A stretch of DNA of 64,000 nucleotides from Streptomyces antibioticus (GCF_001514065.1 NZ_KQ948423.1:829717-893716); one strand, 5' to 3'; positions 53,716 through 63,722 are shown, counted from the first letter of the stretch. Notes: generated by a model not told the origin, from the sequence alone. Numbers and translations are program-made.

Positions 53716-55032
53716 ATGCGAGCACGTACCCGAACCGCCCGTCGCAGGGTGGTGGTCCTGGCGGCCGTGGCGTCGCTGGGCGCCGGGCTGCTGGCCGGCT
53801 GTGCCGACGACGGCAAGGACGACAGCAACGAGTCGTCGGGCGGTGGCGGCGGCAAGACCACGATCACCCTCGGCCTCTTCGGCACCGCCGGCTTCAAGGA
53901 GTCCGGCCTGTACAAGGAGTACGAGAAGCTCCACCCCAACGTCCACATCGAGCAGACGGTCGTCGAGCGCAACGAGAACTACTACCCCGCGCTCATCAAC
54001 CACCTCACCACCAACAGCGGTCTCCAGGACATCCAGATGGTCGAGGTCGGCAACATCGCCGAGGTCGTCCAGACCCAGTCCGCCAAGCTGCTCGACCTGT
54101 CGAAGTACGGCAAGAAGAGCGACTACCTGGACTGGAAGTGGCAGCAGGCCACCACCAAGGACGGCCAGACCATCGGCGTCGGCACGGACGTCGGCCCAAT
54201 GGCGATCTGCTACCGCACGGACCTGTTCAAGGCCGCCGGTCTGCCCACCGACCGCGAAGAGGTCGGCAAGCTGTGGGCGGGCAGCTGGGACAAGTTCGTC
54301 GACGTCGGCAAGACGTACCAGAAGAAGGCCAAGGGCACGACCTTCCTGGACTCCCCCGGCGGTCTGCTCCAGGCCATCCTCAGCAGTGAGACCGAGCGGT
54401 TCTACGACTCCTCCGGCAAGGTCATCTACAAGACCAACCCGGCGGTGAAGTCCGCCTTCGACCTCACGGCCGACGCCGCCAAGGCAGGACTGGTCGGCAA
54501 CCAGACGCAGTTCCAGCCCGCCTGGGACACCACCATCGCCAACAGCAAGTTCGCGGCGATGTCCTGCCCGCCGTGGATGCTCGGCTACATCAAGGGCAAG
54601 TCGAAGGCCGACGCCAAGGGCAAGTGGGACATCGCCCAGGCGCCGAAGTCCGGCAACTGGGGCGGCTCCTTCCTGACCGTGCCGAAGTCAGGCAAGCACA
54701 CCGAGGAGGCCGCCAAGCTCGCCGCCTGGCTGACCGCCCCGGAGCAGCAGGCCAAGCTCTTCGCCGTGCAGGGCAGCTTCCCGAGCACCCCGGCCGCGTA
54801 CGACTCGGACGCGGTGAAGAACGCTAAGAACGACATGACCGGTAGCGCGCCGATCGGCACGATCTTCGCCGAGGCCGCCAAGAACATCCCCGTGCAGACG
54901 ATCGGCCCGAAGGACCAGATCATCCAGCAGGGTCTGACCGACAACGGTGTGGTCCTGGTGACCCAGGGCAAGTCCGCCAAGGACGCCTGGGACAACGCCG
55001 TCAAGACCATCGACAACAACCTGGACCAGTGA
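53716..55032 (+). CDS. cebE: Cellobiose/cellotriose-binding lipoprotein CebE
   Basis: The protein has 438 residues with an Arg-rich signal peptide and lipobox LLAGC (Cys29), then a Ser/Gly linker. The mature part is a type I sugar-binding protein: VEVGNIAEVVQTQSAKLLDL, GVGTDVGPMAICYRTDLFKA, KFAAMSCPPWMLGYI. It captures cellobiose and cellotriose outside the cell for CebFG; the ATPase MsiK is encoded elsewhere. Expression is controlled by the CebR box upstream. AGGAGG precedes the ATG. Confidence 0.93.
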   Translation: MRARTRTARRRVVVLAAVASLGAGLLAGCADDGKDDSNESSGGGGGKTTITLGLFGTAGFKESGLYKEYEKLHPNVHIEQTVVERNENYYPALINHLTTNSGLQDIQMVEVGNIAEVVQTQSAKLLDLSKYGKKSDYLDWKWQQATTKDGQTIGVGTDVGPMAICYRTDLFKAAGLPTDREEVGKLWAGSWDKFVDVGKTYQKKAKGTTFLDSPGGLLQAILSSETERFYDSSGKVIYKTNPAVKSAFDLTADAAKAGLVGNQTQFQPAWDTTIANSKFAAMSCPPWMLGYIKGKSKADAKGKWDIAQAPKSGNWGGSFLTVPKSGKHTEEAAKLAAWLTAPEQQAKLFAVQGSFPSTPAAYDSDAVKNAKNDMTGSAPIGTIFAEAAKNIPVQTIGPKDQIIQQGLTDNGVVLVTQGKSAKDAWDNAVKTIDNNLDQ

Positions 55033-56048
55033 CCCGTATGACCACTGGGCACGACACCGCCGCCGCGTCCCCCGCCAAGGAGGGGGGCGCGGCCCCGGCC
55101 CGCCCGTCCGCGGGGCCCCCGGACGACGAGCGCCGCCGCGCGCGGCTGTCCCGCCGCTGGCAGCGGGACGTGCGCTGGAGCCCGTACGCCTTCGTCTCGC
55201 CGTTCTTCCTGCTGTTCCTGGCGTTCGGCCTGTTCCCGCTGATCTACACCGGGTGGGCCTCGCTGCATCAGGTGGAGCTGACCGCGCCCACCGACATGCA
55301 CTGGGTGGGCTTCCGGAACTACACGCGGATCTTCGACGACGACTTCTTCTGGAACGCGGCGAAGAACACGCTGACCATCGGGATCATCTCGACGGTGCCG
55401 CAGCTGCTGATGGCGATGGGCCTCGCGCACATCCTCAACTACAAGCTGCGCGGCTCGACCTTCTACCGGGTCGCGATGCTCGCGCCGTACGCGACCTCGA
55501 TCGCCGCCGCCTCGCTCGTCTTCGTCCTGCTCTTCGGCCGTGACTACGGCATGATCAACTGGGCGCTGAACCACGTCGGCATCGACAACATCGACTGGCA
55601 GAACGACAAGTGGCCGTCGCAGATCGCGGTGTCCTCGATCGTCATCTGGCGGTGGACCGGGTACAACGCGCTGATCTACCTGGCCGCGATGCAGGCGATC
55701 CCGCAGGACCTGTACGAGTCCGCGGCCCTGGACGGGGCCAGCCGCTGGCAGCAGTTCTTCCATGTGACGCTGCCGTCGCTGCGGCCGACCATCCTGTTCA
55801 CCGTGGTCGTCTCGACCATCGGCGCCTCCCAGCTCTTCGGTGAGCCGCTGCTGTTCGACGCGAACAAGGGGGCTTCGGGCGGCTCGCAGCACCAGTTCCA
55901 GACGCTCGGCCTGTATCTGTACGAGCAGGGCTGGGTCAACCAGCACCTGGGCCGCGCCTCCGCGATCGCCTGGACGATGTTCCTGATCCTCATCGTGGTC
56001 GGGATCGTCAACTACGTCATCTCGCGCCGGCTGCGCGCCAGTAGTTAG
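55029..56048 (+). CDS. cebF: Cello-oligosaccharide ABC permease CebF
   Basis: The protein has 339 residues: a 50-residue cytoplasmic N-tail, then six membrane helices (SPFFLLFLAFGLFPLIYTGW begins the first). The permease EAA loop reads YESAALDGASRWQQFFHVTL, the contact for the ATPase MsiK. The GTG start at 55029 overlaps the cebE stop (GTGA); an ATG at 55038 is an alternative. It belongs to the MalF-type sugar permeases and pairs with CebG. Confidence 0.92.
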   Translation: MTRMTTGHDTAAASPAKEGGAAPARPSAGPPDDERRRARLSRRWQRDVRWSPYAFVSPFFLLFLAFGLFPLIYTGWASLHQVELTAPTDMHWVGFRNYTRIFDDDFFWNAAKNTLTIGIISTVPQLLMAMGLAHILNYKLRGSTFYRVAMLAPYATSIAAASLVFVLLFGRDYGMINWALNHVGIDNIDWQNDKWPSQIAVSSIVIWRWTGYNALIYLAAMQAIPQDLYESAALDGASRWQQFFHVTLPSLRPTILFTVVVSTIGASQLFGEPLLFDANKGASGGSQHQFQTLGLYLYEQGWVNQHLGRASAIAWTMFLILIVVGIVNYVISRRLRASS

Positions 56049-56059
56049 GAGAACCGGCC

Positions 56060-56956
56060 GTGACGACGACACTCACCAAACCGCCGGCCGACGAGGCCAA
56101 GCGCCCACGGCGCCCCCGCTCGGCCCGCGCGGGCGGCACGCTGCACGCCGGTCCGATCGCGTACGTCATCCTCGCCCTGTTCACGATCGGCTCGCTGTTC
56201 CCGCTGGTGTGGACGGCGATCGCCGCGTCCCGCGACAACCAGCGCCTCGCGCAGAACCCGCCGCCGCTGTGGTTCGGCGGGGGCCTGTTCGACAAGCTGG
56301 AGATCGCCTGGAACGACGCCAACCTGGGCGAGGCGTTCATCAACACCACGTTCGTGGCGGGGGTTTCGGCGCTCACCATCGTCATCCTGTCGACGATCGC
56401 CGGGTTCGCCTTCGCCAAGCTGCGCTTCAAGGGCCGCAACGCCCTGATGCTGATCGTGATCGGCACGATGATGGTGCCGCCGCAGCTGAGCGTGATCCCG
56501 CTGTACATGATGGTGGCCAAGCTCGACTGGTCCGACCAGTTGCAGGCGGTGATCCTGCCCTCGCTGGTCAGCGCGTTCGGCGTGTTCTTCATGCGGCAGT
56601 ACCTGCTCCAGGCGCTGCCGGACGAGATCATCGAGGCCGCCCGGGTGGACGGCGCGAGCAGCTGGCGGGTGATCTGGCACGTGGTCTTCCCGGCCGCGCG
56701 GCCCGCGATGGCCGTGCTCGGGATGCTGATGTTCGTGCAGACCTGGAACGACTTCCTGTGGCCGTTCCTGGTGCTGACCCAGAACGGCAACCCGACCGTG
56801 CAGGTCGCGGTCGCGGGCCTGGGCCGCGGCTACACGCCCGACCAGTCCCTGATCATGGCGGGCGCGCTGCTCGGCACGCTGCCGCTGCTGGTGGTCTTCG
56901 CGATCTTCGGCAAGCAGATCGTCGGCGGCATCATGCAGGGCGCAGTCAAGGGCTGA
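56060..56956 (+). CDS. cebG: Cello-oligosaccharide ABC permease CebG
   Basis: The protein has 298 residues of the MalG type with six membrane helices; the EAA loop is [20 protein letters not shown]. The GTG start has AGGAGAAC upstream and lies 11 bases after the cebF stop. It forms the membrane channel with CebF. No ATPase gene is present, as expected for MsiK-dependent sugar importers in Streptomyces. Confidence 0.92.
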   Translation: MTTTLTKPPADEAKRPRRPRSARAGGTLHAGPIAYVILALFTIGSLFPLVWTAIAASRDNQRLAQNPPPLWFGGGLFDKLEIAWNDANLGEAFINTTFVAGVSALTIVILSTIAGFAFAKLRFKGRNALMLIVIGTMMVPPQLSVIPLYMMVAKLDWSDQLQAVILPSLVSAFGVFFMRQYLLQALPDEIIEAARVDGASSWRVIWHVVFPAARPAMAVLGMLMFVQTWNDFLWPFLVLTQNGNPTVQVAVAGLGRGYTPDQSLIMAGALLGTLPLLVVFAIFGKQIVGGIMQGAVKG

Positions 56957-57040
56957 CCCGCTGTTCTTCTCGGGGGCCGGGTCACCGCCGCCTCGGCCCC
57001 CTTCTCCTCCCCCTCTACCCGTCGGTCTCCACGACCTCCT

Positions 57041-57054
57041 TGGGAGCGCTTCCA
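57041..57054. promoter_or_regulatory. CebR box at the bglC start codon
   Basis: TGGGAGCGCTTCCA matches the 14-bp CebR palindrome at 13 positions. Its last base is the A of the bglC ATG (57054), so a bound repressor would cover the ribosome-binding region of the DNA and act as a roadblock or block an internal promoter. Confidence 0.88.
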
Positions 57055-58490
57055 TGCCTGAACCCGCAACGCCGGCGACCCCGGTGACCTTTCCTCCCGC
57101 CTTCCTCTGGGGCGCCGCGACCTCCGCGTACCAGATCGAGGGGGCGGCGCGGGAGGACGGCCGTACGCCCTCGATCTGGGACACCTTCAGCCATACGCCC
57201 GGCAAGACCGCGGGCGGCGAGCACGGTGACATCGCTGTCGACCACTACCACCGCTACCGCGACGACGTGGCGATGATGGCGGACATCGGGCTCAACGCGT
57301 ACCGCTTCTCCGTCTCCTGGTCCCGGGTCCAGCCGACCGGACGCGGCCCCGCGGTCCAGCGCGGTCTGGACTTCTACCGCAAGCTGGTCGACGAGCTCCT
57401 GTCGAAGGGCATAAAGCCCGCCGTCACGCTCTACCACTGGGATCTGCCGCAGGAGCTGGAGGACGCGGGCGGCTGGCCGGAGCGGGACACGGCGTACCGG
57501 TTCGCGGAGTACGCGCAGATCGTCGGTGAGGCGCTCGGCGACCGGGTGGAGCAGTGGATCACCCTCAACGAGCCCTGGTGCAGCGCCTTCCTGGGCTACG
57601 CGTCGGGCGTCCACGCGCCCGGCCGCACCGACCCGGCGGCCTCCCTCAAGGCCGCGCACCACCTCAACCTGGCGCACGGCCTGGGCGCTTCGGCCCTGCG
57701 CGCGGCGATGCCGGCCCGCAACTCGGTGGCGGTGAGCCTCAACTCGTCGGTGGTCAGGCCGCTGTCGCAGAACCCCGCCGACCTGGCCGCCGTCCGCAAG
57801 ATCGACGACCTGGCCAACGGGATCTTCCACGGCCCGATGCTGCACGGGGCGTACCCGGAGTCGCTGTTCGCGGCGACGGAACTGCTCACCGACTGGTCCT
57901 ACGTCCAGGACGGCGACCTCGCGCTGATCAACCAGCCGTTGGACGCGCTGGGCCTGAACTACTACACACCGACGCTGGTCTCAGCCGCCGACCCGGAGGC
58001 CGCCGCCCCGCGCGCCGACGGCCACGGCTCCAGCGACCACTCCCCCTGGCCGGCCGCAGAGGACGTCGCCTTCCACCAGACGCCGGGCGAGCGCACGGAG
58101 ATGGGCTGGACGATCGACCCGACCGGCCTGCACGACCTGATCATGCGCTACACGCGCGAGGCTCCTGGCCTGCCCCTGTACGTCACGGAGAACGGCGCGG
58201 CCTACGACGACAAGCCCGACCCCGACGGCCGCGTCCACGACCCGGAGCGGATCGCCTACCTCCACGGCCATCTGCGCGCGGTCCGCCGGGCCATCGCCGA
58301 GGGCGCGGACGTGCGCGGCTACTTCCTGTGGTCCCTGATGGACAACTTCGAGTGGGCGTACGGCTACGAGAAGCGCTTCGGCGCGGTGTACGTCGACTAC
58401 ACGACCCTCGCGCGCACGCCGAAGTCGAGCGCCCTGTGGTACGGGCAGGCGGCCCGGACGGGGACGTTGCCGGCGGTCGCGGACATCTGA
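57054..58490 (+). CDS. bglC: Intracellular beta-glucosidase BglC (GH1)
   Basis: The protein has 478 residues of family GH1. [20 protein letters not shown] is the N-terminal signature, Glu173 in TLNEPW is the acid/base and Glu379 in YVTENGAAY is the nucleophile. There is no signal peptide, so it acts on cellobiose imported by CebEFG and yields glucose. It is 97 bases after cebG with a CebR box across its start, so it may be transcribed both with the operon and from its own CebR-controlled promoter. A strong terminator follows. Confidence 0.94.
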   Translation: MPEPATPATPVTFPPAFLWGAATSAYQIEGAAREDGRTPSIWDTFSHTPGKTAGGEHGDIAVDHYHRYRDDVAMMADIGLNAYRFSVSWSRVQPTGRGPAVQRGLDFYRKLVDELLSKGIKPAVTLYHWDLPQELEDAGGWPERDTAYRFAEYAQIVGEALGDRVEQWITLNEPWCSAFLGYASGVHAPGRTDPAASLKAAHHLNLAHGLGASALRAAMPARNSVAVSLNSSVVRPLSQNPADLAAVRKIDDLANGIFHGPMLHGAYPESLFAATELLTDWSYVQDGDLALINQPLDALGLNYYTPTLVSAADPEAAAPRADGHGSSDHSPWPAAEDVAFHQTPGERTEMGWTIDPTGLHDLIMRYTREAPGLPLYVTENGAAYDDKPDPDGRVHDPERIAYLHGHLRAVRRAIAEGADVRGYFLWSLMDNFEWAYGYEKRFGAVYVDYTTLARTPKSSALWYGQAARTGTLPAVADI

Positions 58491-58519
58491 GGCCACCGCC
58501 GAGATGGGGGAGCGGGAGA

Positions 58520-58558
58520 GGGGCGCGGCACCCGAGGGGGGTGCCGCGCCCCGCTTTT
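58520..58558 (+). terminator. bglC terminator with U-tract
   Basis: GGGGCGCGGCACCC (58520-58533) pairs perfectly with GGGTGCCGCGCCCC (58539-58552) and is followed by GCTTTTT. It is a classic factor-independent terminator, ending the ceb-bglC transcript 30 bases after the stop. Confidence 0.9.
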
Positions 58559-58573
58559 TCCCGTGGGGGACGG

Positions 58574-60040
58574 TCAGTTGTAGGCCGCGAACGCCTTCGA
58601 GAAGGCGTGCTGGTCCTGGACGATCGAGCTGCAGGTGGCGTCGGCGTAGTTCTTGGCACCGCCGGAGCACTGCTTGTCGCGGGTGGCGGACCACATGGAG
58701 AGCCAGCCGAGGCCCTTGGACTTGGCGAAGTTCACCAGCTGGGTCGCGTCCTCGACCTTGAAGATCTCGCTGGTGACGTCGTTGACGCCGATCATGGGGG
58801 TGACGGCGACGGCCTTCCAGGCGGCGCTGTCGCTCAGCCCCAGCACGCTCTTGACCTGGGCCTGCGTGGCCGTCGCGGCCTGCTCGGCGTACGTTCCCAT
58901 GTCGCCGCTGTAGGCGGGGCCGTAGTCCATCGCCATGATGTTGACGGTGTCGAGGGCGACGCCGTTGCTCTTGGCGTTGGACAGCAGGTTCACGCCGTCC
59001 TGGGTGAGGCCCTCGGGCATGACCGGGAGGGTGAAGGAGACGTCCAGGTCCGGGTGCTGGGCCTGGAGCTTGGCTATCGCCTTGGCGCGGTTGGTGTTCG
59101 CCGTCGTGTTGGGCAGCGCGCCGCCCTCGACGTCGAAGTCGACCTTGGTGAGGTCGTACGCGTCCACGACCTTGCCGTATGCCGCCGCCAGCGCGTCCGC
59201 CGACGAGCAGGTCGTCGCCAGTTCGCTGCCCGCCGCGCCGCCGAAGGAGACCCGGACGTCGCCGCCCTTGGCGCGCAGCGCGCCGATCTGCGCGGCGACC
59301 GCGTCGCTCGCGAGGTCGGTCACGCCGCCCCACTTCGGGGTGCAGCTTCCGCCGTCGGTGATGAAGGCAAGGTTGTAGTCCTTCACACCGGTGGCCGTGG
59401 CGCTCGCGACCAGGTCGAAGGCCGGGTAGAGGGAGGTGTCGACGTAGGGGGCGAAGCCGGCGCTGGTGGTGGTGCCGGTGCCGGGACTGCTCGTGGGCGT
59501 CGGGGTGGGGGTGGGGGTCGCCGTGGCGGTGGGCTTGCTGGTCGCGGTCGGCGTCGGGGTCGGCTTCGGGGAAGCCGTTTCCGTGGGGCGGCCAGTCGGT
59601 TCCGGCGTCGCGGTGGTGTCCGCGGAACAGCTGGCGCCGTCGATGCGACAACCGGTCGGGGCGCCGGTGCCGTTGACGACGAACCCGACGGTGACGGACT
59701 CGCCGGCGGCCAGGCCGTCGGTGTCCCACTTGGCCGAGGTCACGGTGATGTGCTGGCCGCTGACGCTCGACTCGGCGTTCCACAGCGAGCTCAGCTTCGA
59801 GCCCGACGGCAGGTCGAACTCCAGCTTCCAGTCCTTCTTCGCCGCGCCGTTGTTGTTCGTCACGACGTATTGGGCGGTGTACCCCGTCGACCAGTCACTG
59901 GTCCTCGTGTACGCGGCGCCGATCCCGGCGGCCTGTGCGGTGCCGGTGAGCAGGAGCGCGCCGCCACCGATCACGGCCGCGGCGACGGCCCCGGCGATCA
60001 CCTTGTTCCTGCCGCTCACCTTGCGCCGGTGCGTGCTCAT
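58574..60040 (-). CDS. Secreted CBM2-GH18 chitinase
   Basis: The protein has 488 residues: signal peptide (VIAGAVAAAVIGGGALLLTG, cleavage AQA-AG), a family 2 carbohydrate-binding module (about 40-143, with conserved Trp and two Cys), a Thr/Pro linker (TPTPTATSKPTATATPTPTP region, about 145-195), then a GH18 barrel. The catalytic DxDxE is Asp301-Phe-Asp303-Val-Glu305 in KVDFDVEGG. SFGGAAG and MAMDYGP are the other GH18 motifs. It cleaves chitin; the module binds crystalline chitin or cellulose. GAAGGCAGG precedes the ATG at 60040. No complete DasR site lies in the 107-bp upstream gap. Confidence 0.92.
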   Translation of the reverse strand: MSTHRRKVSGRNKVIAGAVAAAVIGGGALLLTGTAQAAGIGAAYTRTSDWSTGYTAQYVVTNNNGAAKKDWKLEFDLPSGSKLSSLWNAESSVSGQHITVTSAKWDTDGLAAGESVTVGFVVNGTGAPTGCRIDGASCSADTTATPEPTGRPTETASPKPTPTPTATSKPTATATPTPTPTPTSSPGTGTTTSAGFAPYVDTSLYPAFDLVASATATGVKDYNLAFITDGGSCTPKWGGVTDLASDAVAAQIGALRAKGGDVRVSFGGAAGSELATTCSSADALAAAYGKVVDAYDLTKVDFDVEGGALPNTTANTNRAKAIAKLQAQHPDLDVSFTLPVMPEGLTQDGVNLLSNAKSNGVALDTVNIMAMDYGPAYSGDMGTYAEQAATATQAQVKSVLGLSDSAAWKAVAVTPMIGVNDVTSEIFKVEDATQLVNFAKSKGLGWLSMWSATRDKQCSGGAKNYADATCSSIVQDQHAFSKAFAAYN

Positions 60041-60147
60041 GGCGTGCCTGCCTTCGTTGTTCGGGGGTGGGATGCGGCAGCACGCTAGCGAGCGGGAAAC
60101 GGGCAAAGCACCTGTTCCGGACGGCGGTTGGCGATCTTAGGGTGCGC

Positions 60148-61545
60148 TTAAGGATGGGATCGGGGCCGGTTAAAGGTAGAGACCAATCTGCCCGTGCGGC
60201 GCCTGCGCACCCGGTGTCCCCGGCGCTCGGGCACCCGCCCGTCGAGCTGGATCCAGATCCGCACCTCGGTGCCGCCGAGCACCGAGGACCCGATCCGCAC
60301 GTCTCCGCCGGTCCCCTCCGCGAGCCGGCGCACGATGTCCAGGCCGAGCCCGGTCGACCCCGCGCTGCCCGACCCGCGCCCACGGGCCATCGCGGCCTCG
60401 GGGTCGCGGATGCCGGGCCCCGCGTCGGAGACCAGCACGATCACCGCGTCCTCGCCGTTGTGGACGTCGACCGCGAAGGCGGTGCCCTCAGGGGTGTGCC
60501 GGAAGACGTTGCCCAGCAGGGCGTCCAGCGCGGCGGCCAGGTCGGCGCGGGCCACGGGTATCCGCACCGGCCGCTCGACGCCCGCCACCCGCACCTTGCG
60601 CCCCTCGTCCTCGGCGAGCGCCGACCAGAACGCCATCCGCTCCCGCACCACCTCGGCGGCGTCGCACCCGGCGCCCGGCCCGACGGCCGCGGTCTGCGGC
60701 TTGGCCTCCCGCGCGGTCCGGATGATGGTGTCGACCTCGCGCTCCAACTGGGCGACCGCGGCCCGGGTCTGCTCGGCGGCGGGCCCGTCCCCGAGCGAGG
60801 CCGCGTTGAGCCGCAGCACGGTGAGCGGCGTACGGAGACGATGGGACAGGTCGGCCGCCAGCTCCCGCTCATTGACCAGCAGTTGGACGACCTGGTCGGC
60901 CATGGAGTTGAACGCCACCGCGGCCAGCCGCAGTTCGACGGGCCCCTCCTCGGGCACCCGCACGCCCAGCTTCCCCTCCCCCAGCTCGTGCGCGCCCTCG
61001 ACCAGCTTCTGCGCGGGCTTCACCATCCGTACGCCCAGCCGGTCGGCGACCGCGACCGAGCCGACGATCAGTGCGACGCCGACCCCGGCGAGCACCGCCC
61101 ACGCCGTGGCCACGCCGTTGCTGACCTCGGCCTCGGGGACGTACACCTCGACGACCGCGATCTCGCCGGAGCTCAGCGCGACGGGCTGGAGCAGCGTGGA
61201 GCCGCCCGGCACCTCGGTGGTGGAGGCCCGGCCGAGCTTGCGTACGGTCGCCACGTCGCCGGCGGCGGCGCGCCGGCGTCCGATGTCGACGGCGGCGCTG
61301 TCGCCGCTCGCGGGGATGTGGACGGCCATCCCGTCCTCCGAGCCCGCGGAGGCGACGACCCGCTCCAGCTGGTCCCGGTCGGTGGTGATGGACAGGGCCG
61401 GGGCGACGGCGGCGGCCTCCCGCTCGGCGTTGGAGAAGGCGCGGTCCCGGGCCATCTCCTTGATGACGAGGCCCAGCGGGACCGCGAAGGCGACCACGAC
61501 CATGGTGGTGACGGCGAGGCAGACCTTGACCAGTGCCCACCTCAT
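60148..61545 (-). CDS. Two-component sensor histidine kinase
   Basis: The protein has 465 residues. Two membrane helices (5-28 and about 150-170) flank a 120-residue extracytoplasmic sensor. A HAMP-like segment follows, then the H-box ADLSHRLRTPLTVLRLN with phospho-acceptor His235. The HATPase domain has NVFRHTPEGT (N box), VSDAGPGIRDP (G1) and GSTGLGLDIVRRL (G2). The ATG overlaps the response-regulator stop by 4 bases (ATGA), so they form a co-translated pair. The signal sensed is unknown. An Arg-rich tail ends the protein. Confidence 0.9.
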   Translation of the reverse strand: MRWALVKVCLAVTTMVVVAFAVPLGLVIKEMARDRAFSNAEREAAAVAPALSITTDRDQLERVVASAGSEDGMAVHIPASGDSAAVDIGRRRAAAGDVATVRKLGRASTTEVPGGSTLLQPVALSSGEIAVVEVYVPEAEVSNGVATAWAVLAGVGVALIVGSVAVADRLGVRMVKPAQKLVEGAHELGEGKLGVRVPEEGPVELRLAAVAFNSMADQVVQLLVNERELAADLSHRLRTPLTVLRLNAASLGDGPAAEQTRAAVAQLEREVDTIIRTAREAKPQTAAVGPGAGCDAAEVVRERMAFWSALAEDEGRKVRVAGVERPVRIPVARADLAAALDALLGNVFRHTPEGTAFAVDVHNGEDAVIVLVSDAGPGIRDPEAAMARGRGSGSAGSTGLGLDIVRRLAEGTGGDVRIGSSVLGGTEVRIWIQLDGRVPERRGHRVRRRRTGRLVSTFNRPRSHP

Positions 61546-62231
61546 AGCGGTGGCTCCAGCTTCACACCGACACCCCGCAGGGTGTGCAGATAACGGGGAC
61601 TGGCCGCGGTCTCCCCCAACTTCCGGCGCAGCCATGACAGATGGACGTCGATGGTCTGGTCGTCGCCGTAGGACTGCTGCCACACCTCGGCGAGGAGCTC
61701 CTTGCGGGGGACGACGACGCCGGGGCGGCCGGCGAGGAAGGCGAGCAGGTCGAACTCGCGGCGGGTGAGGTCCAGGCGGACCCCGTCCAGCTCGGCCTGG
61801 CGGCGCAGCGGGTCGACGGTCAGCCCTCCGACCCGCAGCACGGACTCCGGGGCCGCCTCTCCCACGACGGCGCGGGAGCGCCGCAGGACGGCGGCCATCC
61901 GGGCGGAGAGATGCTCCACCGAGAAGGGCTTGGTCAGATAGTCGTCCGCGCCCGCGTTCAGCAGCCGGACGATCTCCGCCTCGTCGTCCCGGGCCGTGGC
62001 GATGATCACAGGCACGTCCGTGATCCCGCGCAGCATCTTCAGCGCCTCGGACCCGTCCAGGTCGGGCAGACCGAGGTCGAGGATGACGACGTCGAAACGG
62101 AAATGGGCGACCTCGCGCAGCGCCTCCAGCGCCGTACCGACACTCCGCACCGTGTGGGCGGCGTCGGTCAGCTGCCGGATCAGCGCCGAGCGTACGAACT
62201 GGTCGTCCTCGACCACGAGCACACTTGCCAT
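61542..62231 (-). CDS. OmpR-family response regulator
   Basis: The protein has 229 residues. The receiver domain (1-115) has acidic Glu8/Asp9/Asp10, phosphorylated Asp52 in ILDLGLPD, and Lys in YLTKPFS. The C-terminal winged helix (130-229) ends TIDVHLSWLRRKLGE, then YLHTLRGVGVKLE, as in OmpR/PhoB proteins. It is translated just ahead of its kinase. Targets are unknown; the divergent exported protein gene at 62330, 98 bp away, is a natural candidate. Confidence 0.92.
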   Translation of the reverse strand: MASVLVVEDDQFVRSALIRQLTDAAHTVRSVGTALEALREVAHFRFDVVILDLGLPDLDGSEALKMLRGITDVPVIIATARDDEAEIVRLLNAGADDYLTKPFSVEHLSARMAAVLRRSRAVVGEAAPESVLRVGGLTVDPLRRQAELDGVRLDLTRREFDLLAFLAGRPGVVVPRKELLAEVWQQSYGDDQTIDVHLSWLRRKLGETAASPRYLHTLRGVGVKLEPPL

Positions 62232-62329
62232 GCGCCGCACCGTACGCCATGCGAGCGAGCCGCATCCGGGCCTGTGGATAACTCCCCACGCATGCGGCTG
62301 CTGGTGCTCGTGAGGCAGTATGACCGGCG

Positions 62330-62842
62330 ATGCGCAGAGGACTCGTACACGTACTGGCTTGGTCGCTCGCCACGGGCGCGGCGGTCACGCTGTCGTGGTG
62401 GGGTGTCCACACGGTGATGGCGGGCACCGCCTACGACCCGCCGCGCGCCCTGCCGATCACGGTGGCCGAGCAGACCACCCAGGAGTCGAAGCCGCTGGCG
62501 TCGTCGACGGCCCGGCCGTCCGCGTCGCCTTCCTCGCCGGAGAGCCCGGCGTCCCGGAAGCCGTCCGCCACTCCCACGCCGTCTCCGTCGAGAACACAGA
62601 CCGCGAGCCCCTCCCCGTCCGGCGAGGTCAAGAGCTACGACACCGACGGCGGCCGGGCGGTGTTCTCGCTCGGCACGAGCTCGGCGACGCTGGTGTCGGC
62701 GACTCCGGCCGCGGGCTGGTCGATGCAGGTGTGGAAGACGGAGACGTGGATCCGGGTGGAGTTCGCGTCCGGCGCGGACCGGGTGTCGGTGTTCTGCACG
62801 TGGCACGACAGTGCGCCGCGGGTGGACGTGCAGACGTACTGA
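62330..62842 (+). CDS. Exported or membrane-anchored protein with Ser/Pro-rich linker
   Basis: The protein has 170 residues. One N-terminal hydrophobic segment (VLAWSLATGAAVTLSWWGVH) is a signal anchor. A Ser/Pro/Thr-rich linker (about 50-98) crosses the cell wall, and a small C-terminal domain (about 100-170) is rich in beta-strands (GGRAVFSLGTSSATLVSATP, WSMQVWKTETWIRVEF, SVFCTWHD). No family is recognised. It is divergent from the two-component system and may be a target or accessory of that system. Confidence 0.7.
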   Translation: MRRGLVHVLAWSLATGAAVTLSWWGVHTVMAGTAYDPPRALPITVAEQTTQESKPLASSTARPSASPSSPESPASRKPSATPTPSPSRTQTASPSPSGEVKSYDTDGGRAVFSLGTSSATLVSATPAAGWSMQVWKTETWIRVEFASGADRVSVFCTWHDSAPRVDVQTY

Positions 62843-62852
62843 CCGGGGCCGT

Positions 62853-63722
62853 TCAGCGGAACACCGAGGGCGGTGGCGCGGGTGAGGCGACCGCCGCCGC
62901 ATCCGCGACGGGGGCCGCGCCGCCGGTGAAGTCCAGGAGCGCGCGGCCGTGTTCGAGGCGGCCGGGGTGCGGATCGCCGGCGGCCCTGCGGGTGAGTTCG
63001 GCGATCGGCAGCGGAGTGTCGGAGGCGACCAGCACCGCGTTGCCGAAGCGTTTGCCGCGCAGGACCGTCGGGTCGGCGATCAGGGCGAGGTGCTCGAAGC
63101 GGGCGGCGGCGGTGGCGATCTGGCCGCGGAGGTGGGCGAGCGGGGGTCCGTCGGCGAGGTTGGCGGCGTAGACGCCGCCGGGCCTGAGGGCCCTGCGGAC
63201 CTCGTCCAGGAACTCGGTCGAGGTCAGATGGGCCGGGGTGCGCGCCCCGCTGAACACATCGGCGATGACGAGGTCGGCCCAGCCGTCGAGCACCTTGGCG
63301 AGCCCCTCGCGGGCGTCGACGGAACGCACCCGGATACGGGCGTTCGGGTCCAACGGCAGCTCGCGGCGGACCAGTTGGACGAGGGCCGCGTCGCGCTCGA
63401 CGACCTGCTGGGTGGAGCGGGGGCGGGTCGCGGCGGTGTACCGGGCGAGGGTGAGGGCGCCGCCGCCGAGATGCACGGCGTGCACCGGTTTGCCGGACGG
63501 GGCGACGAGGTCGATGACATGGCCGAGGCGGCGCTGGTACTCGAAGGTGAGCCGGGCGGGGTCGTCGAGGTCGACGTGCGACTGCGGGGCGCCGTCGATG
63601 AGCAGGGTCCAGGCCCGCGCGCGCTCCCGGTCGGGGATCAGCTCGGCGAGTCCGCCGTCGACGGGTTCCACCACGGGTTCGACGGTGGCGGCTGCGCGCC
63701 GGGAGCTACGGGACCTTGCCAT
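62853..63722 (-). CDS. Spermidine synthase-like (class I methyltransferase fold) protein
   Basis: The protein has 289 residues. The Rossmann core reads HAVHLGGGALTLARYTAATR (glycine loop), QQVVERDAALVQLVRRELPL, SVDAREGLAKVLDGWADLVI and ADVFSGARTPAHLTSTEFLD, as in the polyamine aminopropyltransferase superfamily. The polyamine-binding Asp/Tyr pattern of true SpeE (GGGDG, Y-D-x-I-x-D) is changed, so it may transfer another group or be a fused-family member lacking spermidine synthesis. It converges on the previous gene with 10 bases between the stops. Confidence 0.75.
   Translation of the reverse strand: MARSRSSRRAAATVEPVVEPVDGGLAELIPDRERARAWTLLIDGAPQSHVDLDDPARLTFEYQRRLGHVIDLVAPSGKPVHAVHLGGGALTLARYTAATRPRSTQQVVERDAALVQLVRRELPLDPNARIRVRSVDAREGLAKVLDGWADLVIADVFSGARTPAHLTSTEFLDEVRRALRPGGVYAANLADGPPLAHLRGQIATAAARFEHLALIADPTVLRGKRFGNAVLVASDTPLPIAELTRRAAGDPHPGRLEHGRALLDFTGGAAPVADAAAVASPAPPPSVFR

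Noticed and set aside
60172-60187. AAAGGTAGAGACCAAT resembling a DasR site near the chitinase gene
   Set aside because: Only the right half matches, the total match is about 11 of 16, and it lies at the 5' side of the kinase stop codon, over 130 bases from the chitinase start.
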